Below, one piece after another: positions 53,911 through 61,819 of a DNA stretch of 64,000 bases. The stretch covers positions 5,842,001 through 5,906,000 of the forward strand of contig NZ_LN831790.1 in the NCBI RefSeq assembly GCF_001013905.1, in the 5' to 3' direction. The stretch's first letter is position 1. Each line of letters starts with the position of its first letter. Made by a program: the position numbers and the translations under genes. A model generated the notes under the pieces. That model was not told the DNA's origin. It saw only the letters and a program-made list of their open reading frames with translations, and searched no databases. This DNA is from Streptomyces leeuwenhoekii. GTDB taxonomy: Bacteria; Actinomycetota; Actinomycetes; Streptomycetales; Streptomycetaceae.

Positions 53911-54906
53911 GTGGAGATCCTCGCCTTCGGCGTGCAGGCCGACGAGAAGCCGCTGATCGAGCAGGCGTTCCGGGGGCGGCACGACGTGCGCTGCCTGGAC
54001 GTCTTCCTCACCGAGGACACCGCCCCCATCGCGGCCGGCCACGAGATCGTCTCGACCTCCGTCAACGCCGACCTCGGCCCGCGCGTCCTGGAGACCCTGG
54101 CGGCGGGCGGCACCCGCCTGGTCGCCCAGCGCTCCACCGGTTTCAACAACATCGACCTGAAGACGGCCGAACGCCTCGGCCTGACGATCGCCCGGGTGTC
54201 GTACTACTCCCCGTACTCGGTCGCCGAGTTCGCCTGGACGCTCGCCATGGCCGTCAACCGCCGCATCGTGCGGGCCTCCACCCGCACCCGCGACTTCGAC
54301 TTCCGGCTCGACGGGCTCATGGGCCGCGACATGCACGGCCGCACCGCCGGGATCCTCGGCACCGGCAAGATCGGCGAGGCGTTCGCCCGGATCGCGCACG
54401 GCTTCGGCATGCGGCTGCTCGGCTGGGACGTCGCCGAGAACCCCGCCTGCATGGAGCTCGGCATGCGCTACCTCCCCAAGGAACAGCTCCTGGCCGAGTC
54501 CGACCTGGTCAGCCTGCACGTTCCGCTGATGCCGGAGACCCGGCACCTGATCGACGCGGACGCCCTGAAGACGATGAAGGACGACGCGATCCTGGTGAAC
54601 TCCAGCCGCGGCGGCCTGGTCGACACCGCCGCCCTGGTCGGGGAGCTGCGCGCCGGCCGCTTCACGGGCGTGGGCCTCGACGTGTACGAGGCCGAGGCGG
54701 GCCTGTTCTTCCTCGACAAGTCCCTCCAGGCCGTCGAGGACGACACCCTGGCCCGCCTCGTCACCTTCCCCAACGTCCTCGTCACCTCGCACCAGGCGTA
54801 CTACACCGAGGACGCCGTCGGCCAGATCGTCGAGGCCACGGTGAAGAACGTCCTGGACTACCGGGCGGGCCGCCGCTCGGAGAACGTGCTGGTGCCGCGG
54901 AGCTGA
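53911..54906 (+). CDS. D-2-hydroxyacid dehydrogenase (D-lactate dehydrogenase type)
   Basis: 331-aa NAD-dependent dehydrogenase. Substrate Arg in NSSRGGLVDTAAL, Glu in GLDVYEAEAG, catalytic His in VTSHQAYYTEDAVG; the dinucleotide loop is GILGTGKIGEAFARI. RSTGFNNIDL and YSPYSVAEF are typical of fermentative D-LDHs. GTG 53911 is preferred (GGGAG 6 nt upstream, start MEILAFG); ATG 53878 is the alternative. A TATATT box near 53843 is a likely -10. Its last 49 nt overlap the convergent trpEG gene. Confidence 0.92.
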   Translation: MEILAFGVQADEKPLIEQAFRGRHDVRCLDVFLTEDTAPIAAGHEIVSTSVNADLGPRVLETLAAGGTRLVAQRSTGFNNIDLKTAERLGLTIARVSYYSPYSVAEFAWTLAMAVNRRIVRASTRTRDFDFRLDGLMGRDMHGRTAGILGTGKIGEAFARIAHGFGMRLLGWDVAENPACMELGMRYLPKEQLLAESDLVSLHVPLMPETRHLIDADALKTMKDDAILVNSSRGGLVDTAALVGELRAGRFTGVGLDVYEAEAGLFFLDKSLQAVEDDTLARLVTFPNVLVTSHQAYYTEDAVGQIVEATVKNVLDYRAGRRSENVLVPRS

Positions 54907-56738
54907 CCGACCAGCTCCCGGACGACGGCGGCGCCGTTCAGCGTGAGCACCGACTCCGGGTGGAACTGCACCCCGGCGAACCCGGGTCCGCGCAGCGCGT
55001 GCACCTCGCCCGAGGCGCTCCGGCTCACCTCCACGCCGTGCGCGGCCAGCTCCGCCGCCGCCTCGTCGTCGCAGCGGGCCACGAAGCTGTTGTAGAAGCC
55101 GACGGTCTCCGGCCGCCCGAACAGGTCGATCCGGGTCTGCGCCCCCTGATACGGCACCTCCTTGCGGACGATCTCCAGCCCCAGCTCCGCCGCGATCAGC
55201 TCGTGCCCGAGGCAGACGCCGAGGACGCCGTGCGGGTGGACCCGGACGGCGTCGGCGGCCAGGGCGCGCAGCAGGCGCATCTTGGGATCGGCCGTGTCGG
55301 AGGGATCGCCCGGCCCGGGACCGAGCACCACCGGCCCCGGGTGCGCGAGCACGGCCTCCCGCAGCCCCGGCTCGTCGTACCGGCGGACCGTCACCTCCAG
55401 CCCGCCGGAGCGCAGCACGTGCGCGAGCATCGCGGTGAAGGTGTCCTCCGCGTCGACGACCAGGGTGCGCCCCGCCAGGGCGTCCGTGCGCTCCTGCATC
55501 CGCAACCAGAACGGGGCCAGCGAGGCCCGGCGCCCGTCCAGCGCCGCACGCACGCGCGGGTCGTCGGCGAGCCGCGGCCGGGCGGCCTCCGCGCGGGGCC
55601 GCCGCTCCACGACCCCCAGCGCCGCCAGCACCCCCGCCGCCTTCGCGTGGGTCTCGGCCACCTCGCCCGCCGGGTCGGAGCCGCGGACGAGCGTGGCGCC
55701 GACCGGCACCCGCAGCCGCCCGTCCGTGCCGATGTCGGCGGTGCGGATGAGGATGGGGGAGTCGAGGGTCTGGGCGCCCCCGGAGTCCCGGCCGAGCAGC
55801 GCCAGCGCGCCCGCGTAGTAGCCGCGCCCCCCGATCTCGTGCCGCTCGATGACCCGGCAGGCGTTCTGCACCGGCGAGCCGGTCACGGTCGCCGCGAACA
55901 TCGTCTCCCTGAGCACCTCCCGCACGTCCAGCGAGGACCGGCCGCGCAGCTCGTACTCGGTGTGCGCCAGGTGCGCCATCTCCTTCAGCCGCGGCCCGAC
56001 GACCACCCCGCCCATGTCGCCGACGGTGCACATCATCTTCAGCTCCTCGTCGACGACCATCGACAGCTCCTCGATCTCCTTGCCGTCGGCGAGGAAGCCG
56101 AGGAGGTGCTCGGGGGTGGGGCCGCCGGCCGGGTAGCGGTAGGTGCCGCTGATCGGGTTCATCACCACGGTGCCGCCGGACATCCGTACGTGCACCTCGG
56201 GGCTCGCGCCCACCAGCGTGCGCTCCCCGGTGTGCACGAGGAACGTCCAGTACGCGCCCCGCTCGCCCTCCAGCAGCCGGCGGAACAGCGCCAGCGCGTC
56301 CGCCCGCCCGAAGCCGGGGATCCGGCCCTCGTAGGTCCGCCGGATCACGAAGTTCGCGCCTTCGCCGCGCCCGATCTCCTCCCGCAGCACGCGCGCGACG
56401 ATCTCCGCGTACTCCTCGTCGGCCACGTCGAAGCCGCCGTCCTCGACGCGGACGTCGTGCGCGGGCAGCTCCTCCAGGGCGGTGGCGAGCGGGACGGTGT
56501 GCCGCTCCTCGGGGGTGAGCGCCAGCAGGGGGGTGCCGTCGTCGCGGACGTCGAAGCCGCGCTCGCGGATCTGCCGGAAGGGGACGAGGGCGAGGCTGTC
56601 GCCGGGGAGGTCGGCCAGCCGGCCGCAGGCGGTCACGGGGCCGGTCAGCAGCTCCACCACGTCGTGGTCGTGGCCGGGGGTGCGGCGGCGGAGCAGGGCG
56701 AAGGGGCGGTCGTCGTGCGCGAGCTGTGCCAGGTCCAT
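54858..56738 (-). CDS. trpEG: Fused anthranilate synthase (TrpE-TrpG)
   Basis: 626-aa fusion making anthranilate from chorismate and glutamine. The TrpE half (1-~430) has VGASPEVHVRMSGGTVVMNPISGTYR, DELKMMCTVGDMGGV and TGSPVQNACRVI. The glutaminase half (~440-626) has GPGPGDPSD, nucleophile Cys in GVCLGHELIAAE, and VQFHPESVL. ATG 56738 has GAAGAGGA upstream. A leader peptide with three Trp codons and an attenuator hairpin precede it, as described for the fused trpEG of S. venezuelae. The 3' end overlaps the D-LDH gene. Confidence 0.96.
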   Translation of the reverse strand: MDLAQLAHDDRPFALLRRRTPGHDHDVVELLTGPVTACGRLADLPGDSLALVPFRQIRERGFDVRDDGTPLLALTPEERHTVPLATALEELPAHDVRVEDGGFDVADEEYAEIVARVLREEIGRGEGANFVIRRTYEGRIPGFGRADALALFRRLLEGERGAYWTFLVHTGERTLVGASPEVHVRMSGGTVVMNPISGTYRYPAGGPTPEHLLGFLADGKEIEELSMVVDEELKMMCTVGDMGGVVVGPRLKEMAHLAHTEYELRGRSSLDVREVLRETMFAATVTGSPVQNACRVIERHEIGGRGYYAGALALLGRDSGGAQTLDSPILIRTADIGTDGRLRVPVGATLVRGSDPAGEVAETHAKAAGVLAALGVVERRPRAEAARPRLADDPRVRAALDGRRASLAPFWLRMQERTDALAGRTLVVDAEDTFTAMLAHVLRSGGLEVTVRRYDEPGLREAVLAHPGPVVLGPGPGDPSDTADPKMRLLRALAADAVRVHPHGVLGVCLGHELIAAELGLEIVRKEVPYQGAQTRIDLFGRPETVGFYNSFVARCDDEAAAELAAHGVEVSRSASGEVHALRGPGFAGVQFHPESVLTLNGAAVVRELVGQLRGTSTFSERRPAR

Positions 56739-56793
56739 GGGGTCCTCTTCCGTCGGTTCTCGGTGAGGGACGGCCCCGGTGCCGGACACACGG

Positions 56794-56816
56794 AAGGCCG
56801 CCCCTCGGGCGGCCTT
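56794..56816 (-). terminator. trp attenuator hairpin
   Basis: Stem AAGGCCGCC with GGCGGCCTT around a CGAGG loop, 26 nt after the leader peptide stop and 56 nt before the trpEG start. Confidence 0.8.
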
Positions 56817-56841
56817 CGCGAAGTCGTTGCGGTACGCGCGA

Positions 56842-56904
56842 TCAGTGGGCCGCCGAAGAAGCGGTCCACCACCAGTTCCGGTTCTGGGTCGGCTGCGCGT
56901 ACAT
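56842..56904 (-). CDS. trpL: trp leader peptide
   Basis: 20-residue peptide beginning MYAQPTQNRN, followed by three consecutive Trp codons (residues 11-13) and ending TASSAAH. It lies directly upstream of trpEG with an attenuator hairpin in between. Ribosome stalling at the Trp codons when charged tRNA-Trp is short should prevent the terminator. This matches the known attenuator of the fused streptomycete anthranilate synthase. Confidence 0.92.
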   Translation of the reverse strand: MYAQPTQNRNWWWTASSAAH

Positions 56905-56982
56905 GCCGACGACCCTAGCGCATCGGCCGCCGGTTCTCGTCTCACTTGGTGAGCGGAGGGATGGACGGCGGGTCGGACCCCG

Positions 56983-56988
56983 TAATGT
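56983..56988 (+). promoter_or_regulatory. -10 box of a leaderless promoter (DAHP synthase)
   Basis: TAATGT, 7 nt before GTG 56996, supporting that start over GTG 57002. Confidence 0.5.
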
Positions 56989-56995
56989 TGAGGGC

Positions 56996-58348
56996 GTGAC
57001 CGTGAACGCTAAGACCAGCGCGAGCGCTGGCAACACCTGGCGAAACCTGCCCGCGGCGCAGCAGCCCGAGTACCCCGACCCCGAGGCTCTGCGCGCAGTG
57101 ATCGCGGACCTCGAGTCGTATCCGCCGCTCGTCTTCGCGGGCGAGTGCGACCAGCTGCGCGCCCGGATGGCGGCCGTCGCCAAGGGAGAGGCGTTCCTCC
57201 TCCAGGGCGGCGACTGCGCCGAGGCGTTCGACGCGGTGTCCGCGGACCAGATCCGCAACAAGCTCAAGACCCTGCTCCAGATGGGCGCGGTGCTCACGTA
57301 CGCCGCCTCCGTGCCCGTGGTGAAGGTCGGCCGGATCGCCGGCCAGTACTCCAAGCCGCGCTCCAAGCCGACCGAGACCCGCGACGGCGTGACCCTGCCG
57401 ACCTACCGCGGCGACTCCGTCAACGGCTTCGACTTCACCGAAGAGGCCCGTGTCCCGGACCCCGAGCGGCTCAAGCGCATGTACCACGCCTCGGCGTCCA
57501 CGCTGAACCTGGTGCGCGCCTTCACCACCGGCGGCTACGCCGATCTGCGCCAGGTGCACGCCTGGAACCAGGACTTCGTGAAGTCCTCCCCGTCCGGCCA
57601 GCGCTACGAGCAGCTCGCCCGCGAGATCGACAACGCGCTGAACTTCATGCACGCCTGCGGGGCCGACCCGGAGGAGTTCAAGACCGTCGAGTTCTACTCC
57701 TCGCACGAGGCGCTGCTGCTCGACTACGAGTCCGCCCTGACCCGGGTCGACTCCCGCACCGGGCAGCTCTACGACGTCTCGGCGCACATGGTGTGGATCG
57801 GTGAGCGCACCCGCCAGCTCGACCACGCGCACATCGAGTTCGCGTCGCGGATCCGCAACCCGATCGGCATCAAGCTCGGCCCGACGACCACGGCCGAGGA
57901 GGCGCTGCAGTACATCGAGCGCCTGGACCCGGAGCGCGAGCCCGGCCGGCTGACCTTCATCGTCCGCATGGGCGCGGACAAGATCCGCGACAAGCTCCCC
58001 GAGCTGGTCGAGAAGGTCACCGCCTCCGGCGCCACCGTGGCGTGGGTGACCGACCCCATGCACGGCAACACCTTCGAGGCGGCCTCCGGCCACAAGACCC
58101 GCCGCTTCGACGACGTGCTCGACGAGGTCAAGGGCTTCTTCGAGGTCCACAAGGCGCTCGGCACCCACCCGGGCGGCATCCATGTGGAGCTGACCGGCGA
58201 CGACGTCACCGAGTGCGTGGGCGGCGGCGACGAGATCTTCGTCGACGACCTGCACCAGCGCTACGAGACCGCCTGCGACCCGCGGCTGAACCGCAGCCAG
58301 TCGCTGGACCTGGCGTTCCTGGTGGCGGAGATGTACCGGGACCAGTGA
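56996..58348 (+). CDS. aroH: Class II DAHP synthase, first shikimate enzyme
   Basis: 450-aa plant-type 3-deoxy-7-phosphoheptulonate synthase. Motifs: PPLVFAGECDQLRARMA, FLLQGGDCAEAFD (metal Cys), VGRIAGQYSKPRSKPTE, GDSVNGFDF, FYSSHEALLLDYE, HMVWIGERTRQLD, KLGPTTTAEEAL, WVTDPMHGNT and HVELTGDDVTECVGG. It feeds chorismate to the divergent trpEG gene, so the two promoters share a ~90-bp region. A terminator follows. No aminobenzoate or antibiotic cluster is adjacent. Confidence 0.97.
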   Translation: MTVNAKTSASAGNTWRNLPAAQQPEYPDPEALRAVIADLESYPPLVFAGECDQLRARMAAVAKGEAFLLQGGDCAEAFDAVSADQIRNKLKTLLQMGAVLTYAASVPVVKVGRIAGQYSKPRSKPTETRDGVTLPTYRGDSVNGFDFTEEARVPDPERLKRMYHASASTLNLVRAFTTGGYADLRQVHAWNQDFVKSSPSGQRYEQLAREIDNALNFMHACGADPEEFKTVEFYSSHEALLLDYESALTRVDSRTGQLYDVSAHMVWIGERTRQLDHAHIEFASRIRNPIGIKLGPTTTAEEALQYIERLDPEREPGRLTFIVRMGADKIRDKLPELVEKVTASGATVAWVTDPMHGNTFEAASGHKTRRFDDVLDEVKGFFEVHKALGTHPGGIHVELTGDDVTECVGGGDEIFVDDLHQRYETACDPRLNRSQSLDLAFLVAEMYRDQ

Positions 58349-58379
58349 CGTTCCGCCCCTTGCGGGGCACGGCGTCCGG

Positions 58380-58420
58380 GTGGGGCGCGGATCACACGAT
58401 CCGCGCCCCACGTGGCTTTT
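58380..58420 (+). terminator. Terminator after DAHP synthase
   Basis: Perfect 14-bp stem (58380-58393 with 58398-58411), ACAC loop, then GTGGCTTTT. Confidence 0.88.
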
Positions 58421-58444
58421 GCGGTCCTTGTGCGACGGGTAAGG

Positions 58445-58463
58445 TTAGGTTTGCCTCACCGAG
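58445..58463. promoter_or_regulatory. Iron box (DmdR/IdeR-type operator)
   Basis: TTAGGTTTGCCTCACCGAG agrees at 15 of 19 positions with the DmdR1/IdeR consensus TTAGGTTAGGCTCACCTAA as I know it. It lies 48 nt before the Bfd-like gene. Confidence 0.75.
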
Positions 58464-58511
58464 GAAGCGGGTGGTGGCACGACCCAGGGATCCCGTCGGG
58501 AGGTGGACCGC

Positions 58512-58754
58512 GTGTTCGTCTGTAGCTGCTTCGGCGTGACCGAGGAGCAGGTGAAGAAGCACGCGGAGGCCGGTGCGTGCACCCCCCGGCAGATCGCCTC
58601 GGCCTGCAAGGCGGGCACCGACTGCGGTGGCTGTGTGCGGCGCATCCAGGCCCTGCTGGGCCGCGGCGCCTGCCCGCGCCGGGAACTGGCCGACCAGGGG
58701 GAGCCGGCCCTCGCCCGGCTCACTCCGGCGGCGGAGCTGCCCGGCGCCGCCTAG
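58512..58754 (+). CDS. Bfd-like (2Fe-2S) ferredoxin
   Basis: 80-aa bacterioferritin-associated ferredoxin. The four ligands are CSCFGVTE (two Cys) and CKAGTDCGGCVRRIQ, in the Bfd order CxC...CxxxxCxxC. A Pro/Ala-rich tail follows. It should reduce bacterioferritin to release iron when iron is short, which fits the upstream iron box. GTG 58512 has GGGAGG 8 nt upstream. Convergent with bfr, with a MITE in between. Confidence 0.93.
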   Translation: MFVCSCFGVTEEQVKKHAEAGACTPRQIASACKAGTDCGGCVRRIQALLGRGACPRRELADQGEPALARLTPAAELPGAA

Positions 58755-58781
58755 GGTCTGCCCGGCCCGCCCTGCTCCTGG

Positions 58782-58861
58782 CTAGGGCCTCTCGTTCGGA
58801 TCATGCCGGCTCGCGGGGTCTGGCACCCTGATCCGGCCTGATCCAAATCGGAAGACCCTAG
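58782..58861. mobile_element. MITE-like insertion, CTAG-flanked
   Basis: About 80 bp bounded by CTAG at 58782-58785 and 58858-58861. The ends are imperfect inverted repeats: GGCCTCTCGTTCGGATCATG on the left and GGTCTTCCGATTTGGATCAG reading in from the right. CTAG duplication is typical of IS5-family elements. No coding capacity. The right CTAG supplies the TAG stop of bacterioferritin. Confidence 0.7.
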
Positions 58862-59376
58862 TGGGCCGAGTACCCGCCCGTGCCGTGGCCGGAGGAATCC
58901 GGCTGGCCCTGCTCGATGACGGTCGACAGATAGAGCGACTCGCCGAGCTTCTCGATCAGGTCGAGCTGGGTGTCGAGGTAGTCGATGTGGTGCTCCTCGT
59001 CGGCGAGGATCGCCTCGAAGATGTTGGCGGACGTGATGTCGCCCTTGTTGCGCATCACCTCCACCCCGCGCCGCAGCCGGTCGATCGCCTCCACCTCGAT
59101 CTGCCGGTCCGCCTGGAACATCTCCGTCACCGACTGGCCGACCCGGACGTGGAACAGCCGCTGGTAGTTGGGCAGGCCGTCCAGGAGCAGGATCCGGTCG
59201 GTGAGCAGTTCGGCGTGCCGCATCTCGTCGAAGGACTCCTCGCGCGTGTACTTCGCGAGTTTCGTCCACCCCTTGTGGTCCTGCAGCTTGGAGTGCAGGA
59301 AGTACTGGTTGATCGCGGTGAGCTCGGCGGTCAGCTGCTCGTTGAGCAGTTCGAGGACCTCGGGGTCGCCCTGCAT
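58858..59376 (-). CDS. bfr: Bacterioferritin, heme-binding
   Basis: 172-aa ferritin subunit forming a 24-mer iron store. Ferroxidase ligands: Glu in AELTAINQYF, DEMRHAE (Glu and His), EVEAIDRL and LADEEHHIDY. The heme-ligand Met is in DEMRHAE. ATG 59376 gives MQGDPEVLELLNEQL; the 20 upstream codons are not conserved-looking. The C-terminal tail SSGHGTGGYSAH is unusual, and its stop comes from the CTAG end of a MITE. The promoter region is rich in CTTA/TAAG sites. Confidence 0.95.
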   Translation of the reverse strand: MQGDPEVLELLNEQLTAELTAINQYFLHSKLQDHKGWTKLAKYTREESFDEMRHAELLTDRILLLDGLPNYQRLFHVRVGQSVTEMFQADRQIEVEAIDRLRRGVEVMRNKGDITSANIFEAILADEEHHIDYLDTQLDLIEKLGESLYLSTVIEQGQPDSSGHGTGGYSAH

Positions 59377-59453
59377 GGCGGGGGTTCCTTCCACGTCGAG
59401 AGAACGGGGGAGCTTGCCGCCGCATGATGACACCACCGTGGAAGATCGTCCAG

Positions 59454-59486
59454 TAAGTGCTTACTTAGTAAGTAAGGGCATGCTTA
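59454..59486. promoter_or_regulatory. AT-rich TAAG/CTTA operator-like cluster
   Basis: Contains the perfect palindrome CTTACT-T-AGTAAG (59460-59472), an overlapping TAAG-TG-CTTA and further copies. It stands between the divergent bfr and oxidoreductase genes, and its low GC is striking here. TetR-family proteins often bind such sites. Confidence 0.55.
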
Positions 59487-59553
59487 TTGGGAGTTGTCCG
59501 GTTTGGGGTAGCCCTGGTCGGGTGCATCGGTCCCGGTCTGTCAGGATGGAGAC

Positions 59554-60186
59554 ATGGGTCAGCCGGTGGAGCGTGAATCTGGAGAAGCGGTACGGTCCGA
59601 GCTTCCGCCGGGGCAGCGCGTGCAGCGCGGCTGGCCGGTCACGCACTACGGGCCGGTCCCCCGGTTCCGGCCCGAGCGCTGGGAGTTCCGGGTCTTCGGC
59701 GCCACCGCCGACGGGGAGAAGCACTGCTGGTCCCACGAGGAGTTCACGGCCCTGCCGTACACCACCGTCGTGGCCGATCTGCACTGCGTCACGAAGTACA
59801 GCATGCTGGGGGCGGAGTGGGGCGGGATCCCGGCCCGCACGATCCTCGACATCGCCCCGCCCGCGCCCGCCGTCACCCATGTGATGGTCTGGGCGGAGTA
59901 CGGCTTCAGCTCCAATCTCCGCCTGTCCGACTTCGCCTCGGAGCGCACGCTGTTCGCCACCCACAAGGACGGTGAGCTGCTGACCGCCGAGCACGGCTTT
60001 CCGCTGCGGCTGATCGTCCCCCATCTGTACGCCTGGAAGGGCCCCAAATGGGTCCGCGGCGTCGAGTACATGACCGCCGACCGCCGGGGCTTCTGGGAGG
60101 AGCGCGGCTATCACAACATCGGCGACCCGTGGAAGGAGCAGCGCTACTCCTACCAGGAGGAGCCCGGGGACGGCCCCGAGCTCTGA
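59554..60186 (+). CDS. Sulfite-oxidase-type molybdopterin oxidoreductase
   Basis: 210-aa cytoplasmic protein with the molybdopterin-binding fold of the sulfite oxidase family. The Mo-ligand Cys is in VADLHCVTKYSML; RTILDIAPP, YGFSSNLRLSDF, FPLRLIVPHLYAWKGPKWVRGVEYM are family features. It lacks the heme and dimerisation domains and any signal. Probably leaderless (CAGGAT 6 nt before ATG 59554). Substrate unknown. Confidence 0.9.
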   Translation: MGQPVERESGEAVRSELPPGQRVQRGWPVTHYGPVPRFRPERWEFRVFGATADGEKHCWSHEEFTALPYTTVVADLHCVTKYSMLGAEWGGIPARTILDIAPPAPAVTHVMVWAEYGFSSNLRLSDFASERTLFATHKDGELLTAEHGFPLRLIVPHLYAWKGPKWVRGVEYMTADRRGFWEERGYHNIGDPWKEQRYSYQEEPGDGPEL

Positions 60187-60204
60187 CCTCCCGCGGGAGT
60201 GGCG

Positions 60205-60711
60205 TCAGTGGTGGTACCGGTGCACCACCGCGTGGCCCTTGCCGCGGCCGATCATCCACTTGTTGACCGGGGTGGTGACGACGAACGCGACCGCCAGGGC
60301 GATGGCCAGCGCGATCCAGAACAGCGCCGAGTCGAGGTGGGCCTCCATCGCGCCCGGCCACAGGACGAGCACGCCGTTGTCGACCAGCTCCATCACCGCG
60401 ATGGACAGGGTGTCGGCGGCCAGCGCCACCCGGACGGCGGCGCGGAAGCCCACGCCGGCCGTCAGGACGCCGCGCAGGGTGAGCGCGTAGCCGAAGAAGA
60501 AGGCGAGCGTGATCGCCAGGGCCAGGGTCGGGACGTCGCCCCAGCCCAGCGCGGTGCCGATCACCATGCCGAGCACCTCGCCGATGGCGCACCCCGTCAG
60601 GCAGTGCAGGGTCGCCCGGACGGCCATGGACCACCCGGCGCCCCCGCTCGCCCGGGTGTGCGCGTGCCCCTCGTGCCGGTGGTCGTGCGCGGTGTGTGCG
60701 TCGTGCCGCAT
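60205..60711 (-). CDS. DUF4396 membrane protein with His-rich N-terminus
   Basis: 168-aa protein. The first 20 residues, MRHDAHTAHDHRHEGHAHTR, contain eight His, a likely metal-binding tail. Four helices follow (HCLTGCAIGEVLGMVIGTALG, TLALAITLAFFFGYALTL, VRVALAADTLSIAVMELV, LFWIALAIALAVAFVV). ATG 60711 has GGGGGCAG upstream. A CsoR-like palindrome lies 49 nt before the start. DUF4396 is uncharacterised. Metal handling, perhaps copper, is inferred from the His tail and operator together. Confidence 0.85.
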   Translation of the reverse strand: MRHDAHTAHDHRHEGHAHTRASGGAGWSMAVRATLHCLTGCAIGEVLGMVIGTALGWGDVPTLALAITLAFFFGYALTLRGVLTAGVGFRAAVRVALAADTLSIAVMELVDNGVLVLWPGAMEAHLDSALFWIALAIALAVAFVVTTPVNKWMIGRGKGHAVVHRYHH

Positions 60712-60759
60712 GACTGCCCCCAAGGTCGGAAGACGGTTCCTGCGCCTACTGCCAACCAT

Positions 60760-60776
60760 ATACCCCCTAGGGGTAT
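60760..60776. promoter_or_regulatory. CsoR/RcnR-like metal operator
   Basis: ATACCCC-CTA-GGGGTAT, 7-bp arms around 3 nt. CsoR-family copper repressors bind ATACCCC...GGGTAT sites. It precedes the DUF4396 gene. Confidence 0.65.
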
Positions 60777-60822
60777 TCCGCTCCGGTGTTCCGCGGTCCT
60801 CCGGGGGCCGTGTCCCGGCGGC

Positions 60823-61755
60823 TCACCCCTCGCGCAGCTTCTTCAGCCGCTCCACGTCCGCCGCGTGCCCCTCCTTGCCGCCCGGTGTCTCGATGACCAG
60901 CGGTACGCCGACGGTGGCGGGATGTGTCATCAGCGCCCGGAACGGGTCCTCGCCGATGTGGCCGGCGCCGATGTTGGCGTGCCGGTCCTTGTGGGCGCCC
61001 ACCACGTCCTTGGAGTCGTTGGCGTGGATGAGCCGGAGCCGGCCCTCGCCGACCGTCTCCACCAGCAGGTCCAGGGTCTGATGCATGCCGGCGGGACCGG
61101 TCAGGTCGTGGCCGGCGGCGAAGATGTGGCAGGTGTCCAGGCACACGCCCAGTTTCGGGTGGGCGTCCAGCGCCTCGAAGTACGGACCGAGGTCCCAGGT
61201 CCGCGAGCACAGGGAGGCGCCCTGGCCGGCCGTCGGCTCCAGGAGCAGCCACGGGTCGTCGTCGTGGGTCAGCTCGTCCAGCAGCGGCAGCATGTGCTCC
61301 CGTACCTGCTTCAACGCCACCGACCGGTCCCGGCCGCCCGTCGCGCTGCCGGTGTGCACGACGACGCCGAGCGCGCCGATCTCCCGGCCCCGCCGCAGCG
61401 AGTGCCGCAGCGACTCCGCCGACCGCTCCACCGTCGCCTCGGTGTGCGAACCGAAGTTGATCAGGTAGGGGGCGTGCACATAGGCGGGGATCGACTCGGC
61501 CGCGCACGCCGCGCGGAACGCCTCGTCCTGCCGCGGGTTCCCGGCCGGTGTGGCCCAGCCGCGCGGGTTGGCGACGAAGACCTGCACGGCCTCCGCCCGC
61601 AGGTCGCGGGCGTAGGGCAGGCCCACGGAGTGCAGGCCCCCGGCGACCGGGACGTGGGCGCCGACCGGGTTGCGGGTGCGGGGGGACGACGACGAGGTGG
61701 CGGAGGGGCCCGAGGGGCGGGAAGGACCGGAGGGGACGGGCTGTTGACTCTTCAC
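60823..61755 (-). CDS. nfo: Deoxyribonuclease IV (AP endonuclease, Nfo family)
   Basis: 310-aa TIM-barrel zinc endonuclease acting at abasic sites. Family blocks: VGAHVPVAGGLHSVGLPYAR, VHAPYLINFGS, VVHTGSATG, LLLEPTAGQG, GVCLDTCHIFAAGHDL, RLIHANDSKD and HANIGAGHIG, and VIETPGG. The ~30-residue Ser/Pro N-tail is not conserved-looking. GTG 61755; a CACCCT box 6 nt upstream suggests a leaderless message. Part of a leftward run from thiG through the PASTA kinase. Confidence 0.93.
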   Translation of the reverse strand: MKSQQPVPSGPSRPSGPSATSSSSPRTRNPVGAHVPVAGGLHSVGLPYARDLRAEAVQVFVANPRGWATPAGNPRQDEAFRAACAAESIPAYVHAPYLINFGSHTEATVERSAESLRHSLRRGREIGALGVVVHTGSATGGRDRSVALKQVREHMLPLLDELTHDDDPWLLLEPTAGQGASLCSRTWDLGPYFEALDAHPKLGVCLDTCHIFAAGHDLTGPAGMHQTLDLLVETVGEGRLRLIHANDSKDVVGAHKDRHANIGAGHIGEDPFRALMTHPATVGVPLVIETPGGKEGHAADVERLKKLREG

Positions 61756-61819
61756 CCATTCAGGGTGGCACGAGTCCGGACCGTCCCCTTCCGGGTGCCT
61801 GCGGCGGGTGGGCCGGCGG

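Noticed and set aside
53139..56918. 1259-aa plus-strand open frame over the regulator, D-LDH and trpEG
   Set aside because: Spans genes on both strands and has no recognisable domain.
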